From: an uncultured Prevotella sp.
GTDB lineage: Bacteria; Bacteroidota; Bacteroidia; Bacteroidales; Bacteroidaceae
Length of the DNA: 45,908 bases
Assembly: GCA_944319795.1 (NCBI GenBank)
Contig: CALUFA010000018.1
Coordinates: 1-45,908 of the forward strand
Reading direction: 5' to 3'
A program made the position numbers and the translations under genes. The notes under the pieces are model-generated. The model searched no databases and was not told the DNA's origin. It saw nothing but the letters and a program-made list of their open reading frames with translations. Positions 1-6,999 of this stretch are shown here, piece by piece (positions within the stretch are counted from its first letter, which is position 1; each line of letters begins with the position of its first letter).

Positions 1-46
1 GATTCCGGGTCTCGGCCCGGAATGACAAAATGCCACAGACTTCTTA
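1..46. repeat. Partial copy of GC-rich dispersed repeat (half of a palindrome)
   Basis: The first ~46 bases match, with small differences, the right arm of the large inverted repeat at 10351-10482, including the CCGGGTCTCGGCCCGG core and the following ATGCCACAGACTTCTTAC. The window therefore opens inside another copy of this intergenic element. No gene is seen here. Confidence 0.8.
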
Positions 47-96
47 CATCTTGAATGATTCATTTACCTTATTATTTATATATCCCACCCTCCCCA

Positions 97-222
97 TAAC
101 CACATAACCACATAACCGTAAAACCACACAACCGCACAACCTCATAACCCCATAACCGTAAAACCCCATAACCGTAAAACCCCATAACCGTAAAACCTTA
201 CAACCCCATAACCGTAAAACCC
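97..222. repeat. Tandem repeat: 8-bp units grading into 16-bp units
   Basis: Four exact copies of the 16-mer CCCCATAACCGTAAAA lie at 148-163, 164-179, 180-195 and 204-219. The third and fourth are separated by an 8-base half unit. Upstream (97-143) are degenerate 8-mers of CATAACCA type, which suggests that the 16-mer arose from an 8-mer. The array lies in the leader of the phosphate carrier gene and ends about 65 bases before its promoter box. An ORF across it on the minus strand is low-complexity and not credible. Confidence 0.85.
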
Positions 223-283
223 AACAAAAACAATTGTAACACAAATGAAATATCTGTTTAAGGTAATTGTAATATATGTTTTC

Positions 284-291
284 TACCTTTG
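284..291 (+). promoter_or_regulatory. Bacteroidetes -7 box for the phosphate carrier
   Basis: TACCTTTG fits TAnnTTTG and lies 36 bases before the ATG at 328. A TTG at 267-269 is a weak -33 candidate. Confidence 0.6.
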
Positions 292-327
292 CAGCAAAAT
301 TAAAACAGTTTAAACAAGAACGTTTTT

Positions 328-2574
328 ATGACAGAGATTTATTTTTTGATAGTCGCGTTCCTGCTTGTATTAGCGGTGTTCGACTTATTCGTAGGCGTAA
401 GCAACGACGCCGTAAACTTTCTAAACTCGGCCATCGGCGCTAAGGTGGCCAAGTTCCGCACGGTGCTCTTCGTCGCGTCTGTGGGCATATTGTTAGGAGC
501 CGTTATGAGCGCCGGAATGATGGACGTAGCACGCCACGGCATAATGCGCCCTGAAAACTATTCGTTTGAGGAGGTTATGACGATATTCCTCGCCGTGATG
601 GTGACAGACGTCATCATACTTGACGTATTCAATACGCTCGGTATGCCGACCTCAACCACCGTTTCGCTCGTATTCGAACTTTTAGGAGGTACGTTCGTGC
701 TCGCCATGTTAAAAATGCACGCCGACCCGTCGCTTACGATTTACGACTTGTTAAACAGTGACAAGGCTTTGAGCGTAATCATCGCCATATTCGTGTCGGT
801 GGCAATAGCGTTCTTCTTCGGAGTGATAGTTCAATGGATTTCACGAATAATCTTCACCTTTAATTATAAGAGGCACCTACGCTACACAATCGCAATATTC
901 GGCGGAATAGCATTTACCGCCCTCGCATACTTCATACTTATCAAGGGACTCGGCGACTCACCTTACATCCACGAAAACATCCGCGCGTGGATTAACGCCA
1001 ACACAAACATGCTGATCGTGATTGCTTTCATCGTTACGACCGTAATCTCGGAAGTGCTCCACCTGATGCGTGTCAACGTGTTTAAAATTATCGTGCTCGC
1101 CGGTACGTTCGCATTGGCAATGGCTTTCGCCGGTAACGACCTTGTAAACTTCATCGGCGTGCCACTTGCCGGACTCGACTCCATGCAGGATTTCCTCGCC
1201 AACGGCAACGGCAACTTCGACACGTTCATGATGACGTCGCTTATGTCGTCGGCTAAGAGTCCGCTGCTCTACCTCGTACTCGCCGGCATCATAATGATCA
1301 TCGCGATGACCACATCGAAGAAGGCACAGAACGTCGTGAAGACAAGCGTCGACCTCAGCCGTCAGGACGAAGGCGACGAGATGTTCGGTTCATCGCGCGT
1401 AGCACGCAGCGTTGTACGCGCCACGCAAGACATGGGCGAGACTATCGCCAAGATTATGCCCAAGCGCCTGCAGAAATGGATTGATAACAGATTTAACAAG
1501 GAAGAGGCCATATTGGCCGACGGAGCGGCTTTCGACGAAGTGCGCGCGGCCGTGAACCTCGTGCTCGCCGCAATGCTTATCATTTTCGGTACGAATTACA
1601 AGCTGCCGCTCTCTACTACATACGTAACGTTCATGGTCGCTATGGGTAGTTCTTTGGCCGACCGCGCCTGGAGCCGCGAGAGCGCCGTGTTCCGCGTTAC
1701 GGGCGTAATATCGGTCATCGGCGGATGGTTCGTCACCGCCGGCGTAGCCTTCGCCACATGCGCAATAGTCTGCGCGATGATGCATTTCGGCGGAATCGTA
1801 GTAATGATAGCCTTCATGGCCCTCGACATCTACCTGTTGTGGCGCAGCAACCGCCAGTTCGCAAAGAAGCAGAAGGAAGAGAAGAAAGACGACGTGTTCA
1901 GGCTGATGATGCGCACCCGCGACAAGGAAATCGTCTGGGACCTGCTCTCGAAGCACGTTGCGCGCACGCAAAGTTTTGTAACCCGCTTCGCCCTCGAACA
2001 ATTCAACCGCATTATCGACGGCATCAGCAACGAGAACCGCAAGGAGCTGCGCATTTGCGGAAGCGCACTGAAAGAAGAACAGTCGCAACTGAAGAAGTTC
2101 CGCCGCAAGGAGCTTTTGGCAATGCGCCGCATACCAGCGCCGATAGCAATCGAGCGCAACACATGGTTCCACCTCGGCGCAAACTCGAACCAGCAGTTCA
2201 TGTACTGCCTGAAGCGTATGCTCGAACCGGTAAAGGAACACGTCGACAACAACTTCAACCCTCTGCCCAAAGAGTATATCGACGAGTTTGAAGGCACACG
2301 CCGCAAGATAAACGAGCTGATGAACCATACGGAACAAATGATTTCGACCAACCAATACGACTTGTACCAAGAAACGCTCAACATTGCCGACGAATGCAAG
2401 GATGAGCTTTCTATAATGCGCAAACGGGTTATCGACATCATGTACCGCGACAACAGCGCCAACCTGAAAGTGTCGCTGCTTTACCTCAACATATTACAGG
2501 AAAGCCAGGAGTTCTTGAGCATAATGCGCCACCAACTGCGCGCCGCAAGGAAATTCCTCGACGACAGGCAATAA
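328..2574 (+). CDS. Inorganic phosphate transporter, PiT family
   Basis: This is a 748-residue polytopic membrane protein that should carry inorganic phosphate across the inner membrane with a coupling cation. The two PiT signature halves are visible: SNDAVNF at residues 25-31 with PTSTTVSLVFELLG at 107-120, then a second half with GNDLVNF and LPLSTTYVTFMVAMG. The first ~530 residues are strongly hydrophobic. The last ~210 are charged and helical and are probably a cytoplasmic PhoU/DUF47-like tail. That makes it longer than the ~500-residue E. coli PitA and typical of the Bacteroidetes form. It is monocistronic. A long inverted repeat follows the stop codon. Confidence 0.92.
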   Translation: MTEIYFLIVAFLLVLAVFDLFVGVSNDAVNFLNSAIGAKVAKFRTVLFVASVGILLGAVMSAGMMDVARHGIMRPENYSFEEVMTIFLAVMVTDVIILDVFNTLGMPTSTTVSLVFELLGGTFVLAMLKMHADPSLTIYDLLNSDKALSVIIAIFVSVAIAFFFGVIVQWISRIIFTFNYKRHLRYTIAIFGGIAFTALAYFILIKGLGDSPYIHENIRAWINANTNMLIVIAFIVTTVISEVLHLMRVNVFKIIVLAGTFALAMAFAGNDLVNFIGVPLAGLDSMQDFLANGNGNFDTFMMTSLMSSAKSPLLYLVLAGIIMIIAMTTSKKAQNVVKTSVDLSRQDEGDEMFGSSRVARSVVRATQDMGETIAKIMPKRLQKWIDNRFNKEEAILADGAAFDEVRAAVNLVLAAMLIIFGTNYKLPLSTTYVTFMVAMGSSLADRAWSRESAVFRVTGVISVIGGWFVTAGVAFATCAIVCAMMHFGGIVVMIAFMALDIYLLWRSNRQFAKKQKEEKKDDVFRLMMRTRDKEIVWDLLSKHVARTQSFVTRFALEQFNRIIDGISNENRKELRICGSALKEEQSQLKKFRRKELLAMRRIPAPIAIERNTWFHLGANSNQQFMYCLKRMLEPVKEHVDNNFNPLPKEYIDEFEGTRRKINELMNHTEQMISTNQYDLYQETLNIADECKDELSIMRKRVIDIMYRDNSANLKVSLLYLNILQESQEFLSIMRHQLRAARKFLDDRQ

Positions 2575-2584
2575 TAATAAGGAA

Positions 2585-2687
2585 GTTAAAGAATTTAGAG
2601 AATATATAGAAGTTAAAGCCGATAGCATCGTTGTGATTTAGCAAAACTGTCGGCTTTAACTTCTATATATTCTCTAAATTCTTTAAC
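2585..2687. repeat. 38-bp perfect inverted repeat, likely transcription terminator
   Basis: Arms 2585-2622 and 2650-2687 are perfectly complementary, and the stem extends three more pairs inward with one G-T. The arms are AT-rich and contain repeated GTTAAAG-like heptamers. It lies just after the phosphate carrier stop and before the lipoprotein gene, so it could fold in RNA from either strand. Comparable palindromes occur at 12229, 25248, 31851 and 33866. Confidence 0.85.
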
Positions 2688-2775
2688 GTCCAATAATAAA
2701 AAAATCAAGCGTGCCTGAAACTTTTCCTCACCTTTGATCGTCTTATCTATAAAAGAACCATAAAATTATCTTATC

Positions 2776-3471
2776 ATGAACATCAAAATCACAACAGCAG
2801 CTATCGCAACGGCATGCGTACTGACGGCATGCGGAAGCGAAAAAAGAGGAATCAACCTATACGACACGAAGCAAGACAACACCATTACGACAGAGGAAGC
2901 CGCAAGAAAAGGCTTTGAGAAAATAGAAACATACGGAAGTTTCGACGTTTTCTACATACAAGGCGGCAATACTTCAGTACAACTCAAAGGCGACAAGAGC
3001 GACATCGATCAGGTAAAACTAAAGTGTGACGGGCGCACGCTTACAATATCGAAAAAACGCAATAAGGGCTTTGGCGGCAATAACGGTTTCGATGTTGACG
3101 TTTACATCACGACCCCGAATATCAGCGGAATTAGCATAAACGGCTCAGGCGACTTCAAGGCAGAAAGCGAAATCAAGACAAAAAACATGGGAATGAGCAT
3201 TTCGGGATCTGGAGATATTGAGCTACGCAGCCTACAATGCGACAAGTGCGAAAGTAATATTGCCGGAAGCGGCGACATCGGAATAGACCACATCGAGACG
3301 AAGGAACTTACAGCCAAAATAGCTGGAAGCGGCGACATTGACCTTTCCAACGCAAACATTGACCGGGCAGAACTTTCCATTGCCGGTTCAGGCGACATTG
3401 ACATAGACGGCCATGTAGGTTCGGTAAGCCAGCACATAGCAGGCAGCGGAACGATTGACATCAACCCATAA
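2776..3471 (+). CDS. Lipoprotein with head GIN (DUF2807) beta-helix domain
   Basis: This 231-residue protein starts with a lipoprotein signal whose lipobox is LTAC-G, with Cys at residue 19, so it should be anchored in the outer envelope. The body is a DUF2807 putative auto-transporter adhesin head: an N-terminal segment ending in FDVDVYITTP, then six short repeats of the form I-x-GSGD-I (NGSGD, SGSGD, AGSGD four times, the last degenerate) spaced about 18-22 residues. These fit rungs of a right-handed beta-helix. The family is abundant in Bacteroidetes, but its molecular role is not established. It is transcribed alone, between a palindrome upstream and a ~255-base spacer downstream. Confidence 0.85.
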   Translation: MNIKITTAAIATACVLTACGSEKRGINLYDTKQDNTITTEEAARKGFEKIETYGSFDVFYIQGGNTSVQLKGDKSDIDQVKLKCDGRTLTISKKRNKGFGGNNGFDVDVYITTPNISGISINGSGDFKAESEIKTKNMGMSISGSGDIELRSLQCDKCESNIAGSGDIGIDHIETKELTAKIAGSGDIDLSNANIDRAELSIAGSGDIDIDGHVGSVSQHIAGSGTIDINP

Positions 3472-3694
3472 TATGGAGATTGAGCAATCCACCCAAACAT
3501 CAGACGAACAGATATTTAACCACTTTTACCCAAAAACAACATTTGGAACTCACCACCATATAACGGCCAAAGCGCACAACACGGCCACGTTGCGCTTTTG
3601 CCGTTTTCTCTTTTATAATGTTCCGATTGTCTTTAAACTCCAATGAAAAAACTAAAATTAGCATAAAAAGTTTTCTTTTGTCGGTGATAATATC

Positions 3695-3702
3695 TAATTT
3701 TG
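3695..3702 (+). promoter_or_regulatory. -7 box for the lipid-headgroup cluster
   Basis: TAATTTTG fits TAnnTTTG and lies 27 bases before the ATG at 3729. It is the only such box before the four-gene run. Confidence 0.55.
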
Positions 3703-3728
3703 TCAGCCAAAAAGATTGAATTTCCACA

Positions 3729-4457
3729 ATGAAATATGCGATAATAGCAGCAGGCGAAGGCTCACGGCTCAGCCAAGAAGGGATAAAAATGCCTAAGCCG
3801 CTGGTCAGGATAAACGGTGAAAGGCTGATAGACAAACTTATACGGGTGTTCGCCGAAAACGATGCGGACAGCATAATAGTGGCATACCGCAAAAGCATGA
3901 CCGACGTGGCCGAACATTTGGAAAATATCAAACGCAACGGCATCGGCGGAAAACATGTACCGCTTGAATACGTAGGGGTTGACACGCCAAGCTCGATGCA
4001 TAGTTTTTTCGCCATAAGCGACAAATTGGAGAACAACGGATTCTGCCTTACTACGGTCGATACGGTATTCAACGAACATGCATTCAACACCTACGTCAAA
4101 TATTTTAATACTATAATAAAAGAACATTCCGCCGACGGGGTAATGGCCGTAACAAGATTTATAGACGACGAAAAACCGCTTTACGTGTCAACAGACGACG
4201 ACATGAACATAACGGCCTTTCTCGATGACAATAAAGAGTGTAAATACGTTTCAGCTGGTATTTACGGACTTACGCCACAAACGATAAACATACTAAAAGA
4301 TTGCATGGCAAACGGAGAAAGCAGGATGCGAAATTTCCAACGGGCATTGTTACGCAACGGCATGCGCCTTAAAGCGTCCGACATTGGAAAGACATTCGAT
4401 ATAGACCATGCATCAGACATTATAAAAGCTGAACATTTTTTACACCAAGAAAGATGA
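3729..4457 (+). CDS. Sugar/polyol-phosphate nucleotidyltransferase (NTP_transferase)
   Basis: This is a 242-residue GT-A-like nucleotidyltransferase. It begins with AAGEGSRL (residues 7-14), the nucleotide-binding loop, followed by the PKPL lysine motif at 22-25. That pattern is typical of enzymes that join an NTP to a phosphorylated sugar or polyol. The C-terminal half (HASDI near residue 230) resembles the metal and product end of the fold. It overlaps the next ORF by 4 bases (ATGA), which argues for translational coupling. With a CDP-alcohol transferase two genes downstream, a CDP-linked headgroup such as CDP-inositol is a reasonable but unproven product. The substrate cannot be read from the sequence. 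Confidence 0.8.
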   Translation: MKYAIIAAGEGSRLSQEGIKMPKPLVRINGERLIDKLIRVFAENDADSIIVAYRKSMTDVAEHLENIKRNGIGGKHVPLEYVGVDTPSSMHSFFAISDKLENNGFCLTTVDTVFNEHAFNTYVKYFNTIIKEHSADGVMAVTRFIDDEKPLYVSTDDDMNITAFLDDNKECKYVSAGIYGLTPQTINILKDCMANGESRMRNFQRALLRNGMRLKASDIGKTFDIDHASDIIKAEHFLHQER

Positions 4458-5278
4458 AAAAGGTGCTAAAAGTGTATCGGGCTGAACGTTTCTCGCCCAA
4501 CTCCGTCAAAAACGACCGCGCCATTATCGATGCCGTAGGAGATTTGTTGGAGAAGAAAGGATTCAACGTCGCAGGCGTATCAGAATACGAATTATCCGCA
4601 AACGACGTAGCCGACATATACCTGACAATGGCCCGAAGCGATGAAGCACTAATCGTTTTAAATAAAAAAGAGGCAGAAGGCGGTATTGTGATAAACCCGA
4701 CCAATGGTATAAGATCCTGCCGCAGAAGCACTATTGACAAATTGATGAGGGACAACGGACTGCCGGCAGCACCGCTTACGGGCGAATACGGCTATTGGCT
4801 GAAACGCGGAGACGAAGCCGCGCAAAGTCCGAAAGACGTTGTTTTTACCGCCAACGACTCCGAAAGAGACAACGCAATGCAGTTGTTTAAAGAAAGAGGT
4901 ATAACCGATGTCGTTGTTACAGCCCATGTAAATGGCGATGTGGTAAAATTTTACGGCGTATGCGGAACAGGCTTTTTCAAGACCTTCTACGCCGATGACG
5001 GCAATTACTCAAAATTCGGCGACGAAAGGCTTAACGGCAAACCGCAACACTATAACTTCAACATAAACAAGCTGCGGAACGACGCCGAACGCTTAGCCGC
5101 ATTGGTTGGAGTAGATGTTTACGGCGGCGACTGTATAGTCCGTCATGACGGAACATACGCTATAATCGACTTCAACGACTGGCCGAGTTTCACCAGATGC
5201 CGCGACGAAGCAGCAAATGCTATCACGCAAAAGGTTGAAACATATTGTAATACTGATGCCACAGGAAACAAGGAATAA
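4454..5278 (+). CDS. ATP-grasp family protein, possible small-molecule kinase or ligase
   Basis: This 274-residue protein has an ATP-grasp-like C-terminus. The segment VYGGDCIV (222-229) followed by IIDFNDWPSF (237-246) is laid out like the metal-binding Asp and Asp-x-Asn strands of ATP-grasp enzymes. The same layout (Asp strand, then an ID-x-N-x-x-P ending) occurs in RimK-like ligases and in the inositol polyphosphate kinase ITPK. There is no signal peptide. It overlaps the upstream nucleotidyltransferase by 4 bases and ends 28 bases before the CDP-alcohol transferase start. In this setting phosphorylation of a polyol such as inositol is attractive. An amide-bond ligase or a non-catalytic homologue cannot be excluded. 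Confidence 0.6.
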   Translation: MKKVLKVYRAERFSPNSVKNDRAIIDAVGDLLEKKGFNVAGVSEYELSANDVADIYLTMARSDEALIVLNKKEAEGGIVINPTNGIRSCRRSTIDKLMRDNGLPAAPLTGEYGYWLKRGDEAAQSPKDVVFTANDSERDNAMQLFKERGITDVVVTAHVNGDVVKFYGVCGTGFFKTFYADDGNYSKFGDERLNGKPQHYNFNINKLRNDAERLAALVGVDVYGGDCIVRHDGTYAIIDFNDWPSFTRCRDEAANAITQKVETYCNTDATGNKE

Positions 5279-5306
5279 ATGTGGCTGCATCATAAGAATA
5301 CTGAAA

Positions 5307-6257
5307 ATGGCAAAATTCAAAGAATTACTCAACGCTTCAATAAAATCAAAGGACACCGAAGAGTGGCTCGACATGCACTTCAACCGTCCCGTAGGATTAG
5401 TCATGGCATTAGCCGGCAAACGTCTCGGCATACACCCTACGGCGATAACGGCAGTGTCGATCATATTCGGAATTGGCGCAGCGTGGATGTTCGCACATAC
5501 AGACATCTACCACAACATGCTCGGCATAGCCCTGCTTATGCTTGCCAATTTCTGCGATTCGGCCGACGGACAGCTTGCCCGCCTTGCTAACAAGAAGACA
5601 CTCGTCGGCCGTGTGCTCGACGGATTCGCCGGTGACATCTGGTTTTTCTGCATATATTTCGCCCTATGCGTAAGAATGACTTACCAGACAATGCCCGGCA
5701 CCGACGTTTACTGGGGATTGTGGATTTGGGTGCTGGCTTTTATAGCGGGGGTGCTCTGCCATTCACCGCAAAGTTCTTTGGCCGACTATTACAGACAGAT
5801 TCACTTGTTGTTCCTCAAAGGCAAAGAAGGAAGCGAACTCGACACATACGCCAGCCAACGCGCTATTTTCGAGAACTTGCCTAAAGGCAGTCCGTTGATA
5901 GCGAAGATGTTCTATTTCAACTACGCCAATTACTGTAAAAGCCAAGAACGGCGTTCACGCTCGTTCCAAAAAATGATGAATGCCATCAACAAAAAATATG
6001 GCGACGTAGCGCAAATGCCCGAAGAGCTGCGCAACCAGTTCCTTGCAGGCAGCCGCCCGTTGATGAAATACACCAACATCCTAACCTTCAACATGCGCGC
6101 GATATGCCTTTACGTCACGAGCATTGCCGGATGTCCGTGGGTTTACATGATGGTTGAAATAATCGTGTTCAACATTATTTACGTTTACATGCACAAAAAG
6201 CACGAGAACCTGTGTGATGAAATAACAGAAAAGATACTGAAGGAGGACGCAGTATGA
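5307..6257 (+). CDS. CDP-alcohol phosphatidyltransferase family protein
   Basis: This is a 316-residue integral membrane enzyme, and the ATG at 5307 is chosen because MAKFKELL begins the conserved part. The ORF is open further upstream, but only across the end of the previous gene. The family moves a headgroup between a CDP-alcohol and an acceptor alcohol. The motif is visible as D84-x-x-D87-G88-x-x-A91-R92, eight residues, then G101-x3-D105. The final Asp is at 110 rather than 109, one position later than the usual D-x3-D. Several hydrophobic helices follow. The long amphipathic segment near 155-250 is unusual for PgsA-like enzymes. It overlaps the next gene by 4 bases. Confidence 0.82.
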   Translation: MAKFKELLNASIKSKDTEEWLDMHFNRPVGLVMALAGKRLGIHPTAITAVSIIFGIGAAWMFAHTDIYHNMLGIALLMLANFCDSADGQLARLANKKTLVGRVLDGFAGDIWFFCIYFALCVRMTYQTMPGTDVYWGLWIWVLAFIAGVLCHSPQSSLADYYRQIHLLFLKGKEGSELDTYASQRAIFENLPKGSPLIAKMFYFNYANYCKSQERRSRSFQKMMNAINKKYGDVAQMPEELRNQFLAGSRPLMKYTNILTFNMRAICLYVTSIAGCPWVYMMVEIIVFNIIYVYMHKKHENLCDEITEKILKEDAV

Positions 6258-6967
6258 CGAAAGGTTACATCTTCGACTATGGCGGCACACTCGACACAGC
6301 CGGCCGCCATTGGGGAAAAGTAATATGGGACGCGTATTGCCGACATGGCGTAGCCGTAACCGAACAACAATTCCGCGACGCTTACGTATTCGCCGAGCGC
6401 GCCCTTGGAAGCAACCATATAATAAAGCCCGACTACACATTCCACAAAACGCTCGACGTCAAACTGGAGTTGGAATTAGGCTACATCAAGACCGAAGGGC
6501 ACTTACATATCGACAACGCTGCCATAACGGAATTGCGCCAGGACTTACTCTCAGACTTATACGAAAGGGTAAAGGCTGAAACTTCACGCAGCCGCAACGT
6601 ACTCTCAACCATTAACGAGAAATATCCGATGGTGCTCGTTAGCAATTTCTACGGAAACATCAACACCGTATTGAAAGAATTCCATCTCGACGGATTATTC
6701 AAAAGCGTTATCGAATCCGCCGCCGTCGGCATACGCAAACCCGACTACCGCATATTCACACTCGGCGTGAAAGCCCTCGGCATAAAGCCTGAAGAAACAA
6801 TAGTCGTAGGCGACAGTTACGACAAGGACATAGCACCGGCAAAAGAAGCGGGATGCAAGGCGGTATGGATGAAAGGCGAAGGCTGGACAGAAGAAGATTA
6901 TGACGAAAGCCTGCCAGACGCCACGATAACAAATATTAGTGACTTGCTGCAAATTGGATTAGATTAA
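6254..6967 (+). CDS. HAD-superfamily hydrolase
   Basis: This is a 237-residue HAD-IA-type phosphatase. Motif I is FDYGGTLD with nucleophile D8; the usual second Asp (+2) is Gly, as in several HAD-IA subgroups with FDxGG. Motif II Ser is in VLVSNFYGN, motif III Lys in IRKPDYRIF, and motif IV acids in VVGDSYDKD. The cap insert lies between residues ~15 and 110. It is the last gene of the four-gene run, with its ATG inside the end of the transferase gene. A phosphatase acting on a phospho-headgroup or lipid intermediate is plausible. The missing motif I acid leaves its activity less certain. Confidence 0.8.
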   Translation: MTKGYIFDYGGTLDTAGRHWGKVIWDAYCRHGVAVTEQQFRDAYVFAERALGSNHIIKPDYTFHKTLDVKLELELGYIKTEGHLHIDNAAITELRQDLLSDLYERVKAETSRSRNVLSTINEKYPMVLVSNFYGNINTVLKEFHLDGLFKSVIESAAVGIRKPDYRIFTLGVKALGIKPEETIVVGDSYDKDIAPAKEAGCKAVWMKGEGWTEEDYDESLPDATITNISDLLQIGLD

Positions 6968-6999
6968 CGAGAAATTACACGACATACCGAATCCAGAAT

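Noticed and set aside
44-244. Minus-strand ORF of 66 residues rich in repeated LWG/YVVMG units
   Set aside because: It is the translation of the tandem repeat and has no gene-like features.
1390-2370. 326-residue minus-strand frame
   Set aside because: Antisense to the phosphate carrier, with no domain signal.
5217-5306. Earlier start for the CDP-alcohol transferase at 5217
   Set aside because: The extra 30 residues come from the overlapping end of the upstream gene and have no family resemblance.
6275-6292. HAD protein as inactive because the second motif I Asp is Gly
   Set aside because: FDxGG variants are common in the HAD-IA group, so loss of activity cannot be claimed from this alone.
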